From Planctomycetota bacterium (lineage in GTDB: Bacteria; Planctomycetota; Brocadiia; JAJRTI01), in NCBI GenBank assembly GCA_024278415.1, contig JAJRTI010000536.1, positions 1 through 11,278 of the forward strand: a DNA stretch of 11,278 nt, read 5' to 3'. A program made the position numbers and the translations under genes. Under the pieces are notes generated by a model, which saw only the letters and a program-made list of their open reading frames with translations, was not told the origin of the DNA and ran no database searches. Each line of letters opens with the position of its first letter. Positions within the stretch are counted from its first letter, which is position 1. Positions 7,034 to 11,278 of this stretch are shown here, piece after piece.

Positions 7034-10000
7034 ATGAAGCGCGCCACGTGCCGGCTTTCCGTGTGTTGGGCCTTCGCCATGTGTGTGAGTGCGTGCGCGG
7101 ACGACTGGCCCACCTATCGCCACGACAACGCGCGGAGCGGAGTGACGCGGGACGAAGTGGCGCCGCCGCTGAAGCAGCGCTGGGTTTTCCGCCCCCTCCA
7201 CCCGCCCCACCCCTCTTGGCCGGACCCCAAGCGCGAGCGGCCGCGGGTGCGTTTCGACGATGCGTTTCAAGTGGCCATCGCGCATGGCTGTGTGTACTTC
7301 GGTTCCTCAGCAGACGGGAAGGTGTACGCCCTCGACGCGGCCACGGGGCAGGTGAGATGGCAGTTCATCACCGGCGGCGCGGTGCGGCTCGCGCCGGCCG
7401 TGTGGAAGGACCGCGTGCTGGTCGGGTCGGACGACGGCTACGTGTATTGCCTGTCCGCCAAGAGCGGGGAGTTGCTCTGGAAGCGCCGGGCCGCGCTGGA
7501 GAAGCGGCAGGTGATCGGCCACGGCCGGATGATCTCGATCCAGCCGCCGCGGGCCGGCGTGCTCGTGGATAACGGCGTGGCGTATTTCGCGTGCGGCATC
7601 TTTCCCACTGAAGGAGTCGGGCTGGCCGCGGTCGACGTGCGGACGGGCAACCTCATTTGGCGGAACGACACGTTCGGCCAGGTGTATCAGCGCATGGCGC
7701 ACGGCGGCACGGAAGGGTTCTCCGGTGTGTCGCCGCAGGGGTACATGCTGGCCTCCGCGGAGCGCGTCTACGTGCCCAGCGGCCGAGCGGTGCCGGCCGC
7801 GTTCAGCCGCGCGGACGGGCGCCTGCTATTCTGGCGCGGCGCAACCCACCACGAGGGCGGCACGTGGGCGCTTCTCGTGGGCGATTCGCTCTACTCGGAC
7901 GCGGAGCGCCTGCTCCCGCCCAACGCGGCCGCGGCATACTACGAGGGCGGCAAGACGCCGCCCATCGATGGCACGCGGCTGTTCTACGACTCGCCGCGGC
8001 TCATGGCTCGCGATGGGGCGACGGGCCGGGACAAGTTTGTGGCTTTCCCCGGGGACAGGGTCATCGTGACGGAAGACATGTCGTACTCCCAGAATCGAGG
8101 GATCATCACCGCGCTGGACGGCAAGGAATACGGGGAGCTTGGCGCGCGAGAGAACACGCTCGCGAAGCAACTCATGTCGAACTTCTGGCGCAATTACAAA
8201 CGCAGCCTCGATTGCCGCGTGATTCGGCGCCGGCAACGGGCTCTGGCCAAGCGGGGCAAGGAACTCAGCGCCGCCGATCGGGAGGCGCTGGCGAAGGCGG
8301 AGAAGGAACTGGCGCCCGGCATAGCGGAGCGCAAGCGGCTCGAAGCGGAAATGCGGGAGGTCAAGAAACGCATCGCCGCACTTGTCAAATGGCGATGCCA
8401 GACCGGCTGCAATGCGGACATGATCTTGGCCGGCCGCGTGCTGTACGCGGGGGGCCGAGGGAAGGTTGTGGGGATCGACACCGCGAGCGGCAAGGTCGTG
8501 TGGACGGGCGAGATCGAGGGGACCGCGCGCGGGTTGGCCGCGGCCAGCGGCCGGTTGGTCGTGAGTTCGGACAACGGCCGCATCTACTGCTTCAGCAAAC
8601 AGGCGCCATCGCCGCCGGCCGTCGTCGAACAATCGGTTCGCCTCGATCCGTATCCCAAGGACGGGCTGACCGCTTTCTATGAAGCCATGGCCAAGCAGAT
8701 CGTCGAGCAGTCGAACGTGACGCGCGGCTACTGCCTGGTGTACGGCAGTGGCGAAGGCCGCTTGATCTACGAGTTGCTCAAGCGGACGCAGTTGCACGTG
8801 TACGGTTACGAACCGGACGAACGCAAGGTGGCGATTGCGCGGCAAGCGTTGGATCGCGCGGGGCTGCTTGGCGTGCGCGCGAATGTGTTCCGAGCCGATC
8901 TCGACGACCTGCCGTGCAGCGACTACTTTGCGAATCTAATCGTGAGCGACACGATTGCCGCGGAAGGCCGCGTGGTCGGCTCGGCCCGGGAGATGTTGCG
9001 CGCGCTTCGGCCTTGCGGCGGCGTCGCACTGATCGGACAGCCCCCGGGCGCGGCGCGGCCCCTCGATGTCGGCAAGCTGAAGACCTGGCTTGGAGAGCGG
9101 CCCGATGTGGAGGTGGTGCAGACACGCGGCGTCTGGGCCAAGGTGACGCGCGGGCCGTTGCCGGGGGCCGGCGACTGGACGCACCAGTATGGCGATCCCG
9201 GCAACAGCGGCTCGTCGATGGACGAACTCGTGCGGGCTCCGTTTTCGCTGCTCTGGTTCGGCCGGCCGGGCATGGCGAAGGTCGTGGACCGGCACGCGAG
9301 GGCCGCGTCGCCGCTCTACATAAACGGGAAGCTCTTCCATCAAGGGATCAATCACATTTGGGGCATCGACGCGTACAATGGGTTCATCCTCTGGGAGCGG
9401 GATCTTCCGGGCGCGATGCGCGCAGGGCTGTCCAACACGAGCAGCAACATGTGCACGACTTCGGCCGCGCTCCTTGTCGCCACGGGCAAGGAGTGCCTGG
9501 CTCTCGATCCAGAGACTGGCCAGACCGCGCGCGCGTATGCCTGTCCCAAGGTTGGGCGGGGCGACAAGTGGGGTTGGATCGCGACCAACGGGGCGCGGCT
9601 CTTCGGCAGCGCCGCGATCAGCGCGTACGAAAGCGATGCGCTCTTCTGCCTGGACTTGGGCTCAGGGCAACCCGTGTGGACGCATCGCGCTCGGCTCGTG
9701 CGCAACGCCACCATGGCGATGGCCCCGGGGCGCATCTTCTTCCTCGATAGCCGGCCAACCGGCGAGGAGAAGGAGCAAGCAAGAGCCGCGGCGCCGCGGG
9801 AAGTGCTCGAAGATCCTCCCGCGCCTGTGCGGCTCCCAGGCCAGCCCTACTACCCCAAAGGCAAGACCGCGCCGGACATTCGCACGCTCACCGCGCTCGA
9901 CGCAGCCACCGGCCGCGTCGTGTGGCGCGTGCCCATGGACCTGACGGGCATGGGCAAGGAACCGGCCTTGATCTGCGCCAAGGGGGTGCTGCTGGTGTGC

Positions 10001-11026
10001 GCCAACATGGACGCCCGCCGGCTGACCGCGCGGTCGGCTGAAGACGGCCGAGTGCTGTGGGACAAGAAGACCGTGTACTTCCGCCGGCCGGTCATCGTGG
10101 GCGAGACGATCTACACCCTCCCCTATGCCCACGACTTGCGCACGGGCAAGCTGGTGATGCGCACGAACCCGATCACGGGCGAGCCGACGCCGTTCGTGTG
10201 GACAAAGGCGTACGGCTGCGGCGGCACATCCGCGTCGAAGCACACCATGTTTTTCCGTTCGGGATCGCTCGCGTACTACGACTTCACGTCGGACGCGGGC
10301 GTGGGCAACTTCGGCGGGCTGAAGCCGAGTTGCTGGATCAGCCAGATCCCGGCCGGCGGGCTCTGGCTTGCGCCGGAGGGGAGCGCCGGCTGCACCTGCG
10401 CGTACCCCATTCGGTCCACGGTCGCGCTGAAGCCCTACCCCGGGAAGAAGGATTCTTGGGCCTGCTACGTCGCGGGCATCCCGGTCACCCCGGTCAAGCA
10501 TCTCGCCCTCAACTTGGGCGCGCCCGGCGACCGGCGCGACGCGCGCGGCCGCGTCTGGTTTGCCTGGCCGCGTCCGAAATCGTACTTCGGGCTGAAGCTG
10601 AATGTGAAGACCGAGTTTGCCGGGGGGCAGGGCTTCTTCCGGCACAACCCGACGACGACCCCGATCGCCCGCACGACGGAGCCTTGGGTCTACAGCTCCG
10701 GCTGTGTGGGGATCACCCGTTGCGTGGTGCGGCTGCTCGACAAGGGACAAAGCCCCGGCCGCTACTCCGTGCGCCTCCATTTTGTCGAGCCATCGAGCAC
10801 TGGCCCCGGGCTGCGGGTCTTCGATATCAAGCTGCAAGGGAAAACTGCCGCACGGCGCTTTGACATCGTGTCAGAGGCTGGAGGCCGAAGGCAAGCACTG
10901 GTCAAGACGTTTGAGGGCATCGACGTGGCGAGCGATCTTGTCGTGGAATTCGTGCCCGCCAAGCCGGCCCCACGCCGGGGCGAGGCGCCCATTCTGTGCG
11001 GCATTGAGGCAATCCGCACCCCATGA
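7034..11026 (+). CDS. Putative lipoprotein: PQQ-like beta-propellers flanking a SAM methyltransferase-like domain, malectin-like C-terminus
   Basis: The protein has 1,330 residues; ATG at 7034 has AGGAGG (7020-7025) eight bases upstream. The N-terminus ends in a lipobox (VSAC, 18-21), implying a lipid-anchored product. Propeller 1 opens with the typical DWPTYRHDNARSG (24-36). Its blades read 'LDxxTGxxxW' (VYALDAATGQVRW, LAAVDVRTGNLIW, VVGIDTASGKVVW). A charged helical insertion spans 376-454 and is followed by CQTGC (455-459). Residues about 535-712 match a Rossmann methyltransferase: motif I GSGEG (571-575), acidic E593 in YGYEPDE, ADLDDLP (621-627), IVSD (636-639) and MLRALRPCGGVALIG. Propeller 2 restarts at DWTHQYGDPGNSG (714-726). 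Cysteines C1062, C1100, C1120 and C1122 lie in a conserved-looking stretch I recall from planctomycete propeller proteins. Residues about 1157-1328 look malectin-like (LALNLGAPGD, YSVRLHFVEPS, FDIKLQGK). Cofactor and methyl acceptor are unknown; SAM supply outside the cytoplasm would be unusual, so the domain may be structural. Confidence 0.9.
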   Translation: MKRATCRLSVCWAFAMCVSACADDWPTYRHDNARSGVTRDEVAPPLKQRWVFRPLHPPHPSWPDPKRERPRVRFDDAFQVAIAHGCVYFGSSADGKVYALDAATGQVRWQFITGGAVRLAPAVWKDRVLVGSDDGYVYCLSAKSGELLWKRRAALEKRQVIGHGRMISIQPPRAGVLVDNGVAYFACGIFPTEGVGLAAVDVRTGNLIWRNDTFGQVYQRMAHGGTEGFSGVSPQGYMLASAERVYVPSGRAVPAAFSRADGRLLFWRGATHHEGGTWALLVGDSLYSDAERLLPPNAAAAYYEGGKTPPIDGTRLFYDSPRLMARDGATGRDKFVAFPGDRVIVTEDMSYSQNRGIITALDGKEYGELGARENTLAKQLMSNFWRNYKRSLDCRVIRRRQRALAKRGKELSAADREALAKAEKELAPGIAERKRLEAEMREVKKRIAALVKWRCQTGCNADMILAGRVLYAGGRGKVVGIDTASGKVVWTGEIEGTARGLAAASGRLVVSSDNGRIYCFSKQAPSPPAVVEQSVRLDPYPKDGLTAFYEAMAKQIVEQSNVTRGYCLVYGSGEGRLIYELLKRTQLHVYGYEPDERKVAIARQALDRAGLLGVRANVFRADLDDLPCSDYFANLIVSDTIAAEGRVVGSAREMLRALRPCGGVALIGQPPGAARPLDVGKLKTWLGERPDVEVVQTRGVWAKVTRGPLPGAGDWTHQYGDPGNSGSSMDELVRAPFSLLWFGRPGMAKVVDRHARAASPLYINGKLFHQGINHIWGIDAYNGFILWERDLPGAMRAGLSNTSSNMCTTSAALLVATGKECLALDPETGQTARAYACPKVGRGDKWGWIATNGARLFGSAAISAYESDALFCLDLGSGQPVWTHRARLVRNATMAMAPGRIFFLDSRPTGEEKEQARAAAPREVLEDPPAPVRLPGQPYYPKGKTAPDIRTLTALDAATGRVVWRVPMDLTGMGKEPALICAKGVLLVCANMDARRLTARSAEDGRVLWDKKTVYFRRPVIVGETIYTLPYAHDLRTGKLVMRTNPITGEPTPFVWTKAYGCGGTSASKHTMFFRSGSLAYYDFTSDAGVGNFGGLKPSCWISQIPAGGLWLAPEGSAGCTCAYPIRSTVALKPYPGKKDSWACYVAGIPVTPVKHLALNLGAPGDRRDARGRVWFAWPRPKSYFGLKLNVKTEFAGGQGFFRHNPTTTPIARTTEPWVYSSGCVGITRCVVRLLDKGQSPGRYSVRLHFVEPSSTGPGLRVFDIKLQGKTAARRFDIVSEAGGRRQALVKTFEGIDVASDLVVEFVPAKPAPRRGEAPILCGIEAIRTP

Positions 11027-11082
11027 TTCGCGAGGCTCTCCACTCGCTCCGTCGCCGCACGCCGGGTTTGCGCGGTCTCGGG

Positions 11083-11101
11083 GGAGGCCCTGACGGGCCC
11101 C
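11083..11101. terminator. Possible shared terminator hairpin between convergent genes
   Basis: GGCCC (11086-11090), loop TGAC, and GGGCC (11095-11099) form a stem that extends by two G-C pairs if A11085 bulges. It lies between the stop at 11026 and the convergent stop at 11127, where termination from both sides is expected. No T-run follows on either strand, so it is a weak candidate. I see nothing else in the 100-base gap. Confidence 0.3.
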
Positions 11102-11126
11102 ACAGCGAACGGCCGGGGCTCCTGCT

Positions 11127-11278
11127 CTACGAAGCCGCCGGGGTAAGGGAGCAGGTGTTGCCCGCTTCCGCGGCGGCATCGGTACCCCCCCAAACGCAAA
11201 CCCGATTGCGGCCAGACTCCTTGGCTTGATAAAGTGCGTCGTCCGCCTCGCGCAGTATCGTATCCACATCAAGGTTCG
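11127..11278 (-). CDS. GGDEF domain protein (probable diguanylate cyclase), C-terminal fragment
   Basis: Read leftward from the window edge, the frame starting at 11276 encodes 49 residues and ends at TAG (11129-11127). It begins with 'NLDVDTILREADDALYQAKE' and continues 'SGRNRV'. The string ADxALYxAKxxGRNRV is the standard last helix and strand of GGDEF domains, which make cyclic di-GMP. The GGDEF signature itself and any sensor domain lie outside the window. A short tail of about 23 residues follows the domain with no recognisable motif. The gene converges on the propeller gene and is probably unrelated to it in transcription. Family assignment is strong; whether the cyclase is active cannot be judged from this end. 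Confidence 0.88.
   Translation of the reverse strand, partial: NLDVDTILREADDALYQAKESGRNRVCVWGGTDAAAEAGNTCSLTPAAS

Noticed and set aside
8396..8410. CQTGC as a cytochrome c heme site
   Set aside because: It is CX3C with no following His (next residues NAD), so it is not a CXXCH motif.
9662..10837. Minus-strand open frame of 391 codons, and a similar one at 7826-8845
   Set aside because: Both are antisense shadows of the propeller gene, low-complexity and without motifs.
11023..11229. Plus-strand open frame overlapping the end of the propeller gene by ATGA
   Set aside because: Its product is Pro/Gly/Arg-rich with no motif, and it runs antisense to the clearly recognisable GGDEF fragment.

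Overview
The DNA is high-GC, roughly two-thirds G+C by eye, and looks bacterial. It contains no RNA genes, transposase, phage gene or CRISPR array. The large exported proteins (a right-handed beta-helix with LamG domains, a PQQ-like propeller with a methyltransferase-like core and malectin-like tail, a GATase-like protein, an uncharacterised WVxPG-type repeat protein) are of kinds I associate with Planctomycetota, Lentisphaerota, Hydrogenedentota and related uncultured lineages. That placement is an inference from protein style; no marker gene is present.

Layout. Positions 1-1961 hold two minus-strand genes: a 383-residue secreted protein of unknown function (810-1961), and downstream of it a secreted protein with a GATase-like fold that runs off the left edge (1-705). 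Between them, ending just before the ribosome-binding site of the second gene, lies a two-hairpin element (721-795) with the signature of a REPIN: two GTAG-headed palindromes in inverted orientation whose differences are compensatory. A divergent intergenic region (1962-2201) follows. It has a 14-bp perfect inverted repeat and a good sigma70-type promoter for the rightward genes.

Positions 2202-11026 hold three plus-strand genes: a 1,129-residue beta-helix/LamG/Ig-like/FnIII protein, a 406-residue exported protein built from a tandem duplication and preceded by its own near-consensus promoter and a structured leader, and a 1,330-residue putative lipoprotein. The last combines two PQQ-like beta-propellers, a helical insertion, a Rossmann methyltransferase-like domain and a malectin-like domain. 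The window closes with a convergent, partial minus-strand gene (11127-11278) encoding the C-terminal end of a GGDEF (diguanylate cyclase) domain.

How they fit together. All five proteins encoded before the GGDEF fragment carry N-terminal export signals. No transporter, regulator or core metabolic gene lies between them. The rightward set has several carbohydrate-binding-type folds (beta-helix, LamG, malectin), which suggests cell-surface or periplasmic interaction with polysaccharide or glycoprotein. The sequence alone does not fix a pathway. The points most worth following are the methyltransferase fold embedded in an exported propeller protein, the LamG domain inserted into a beta-helix, and the REPIN-like element.
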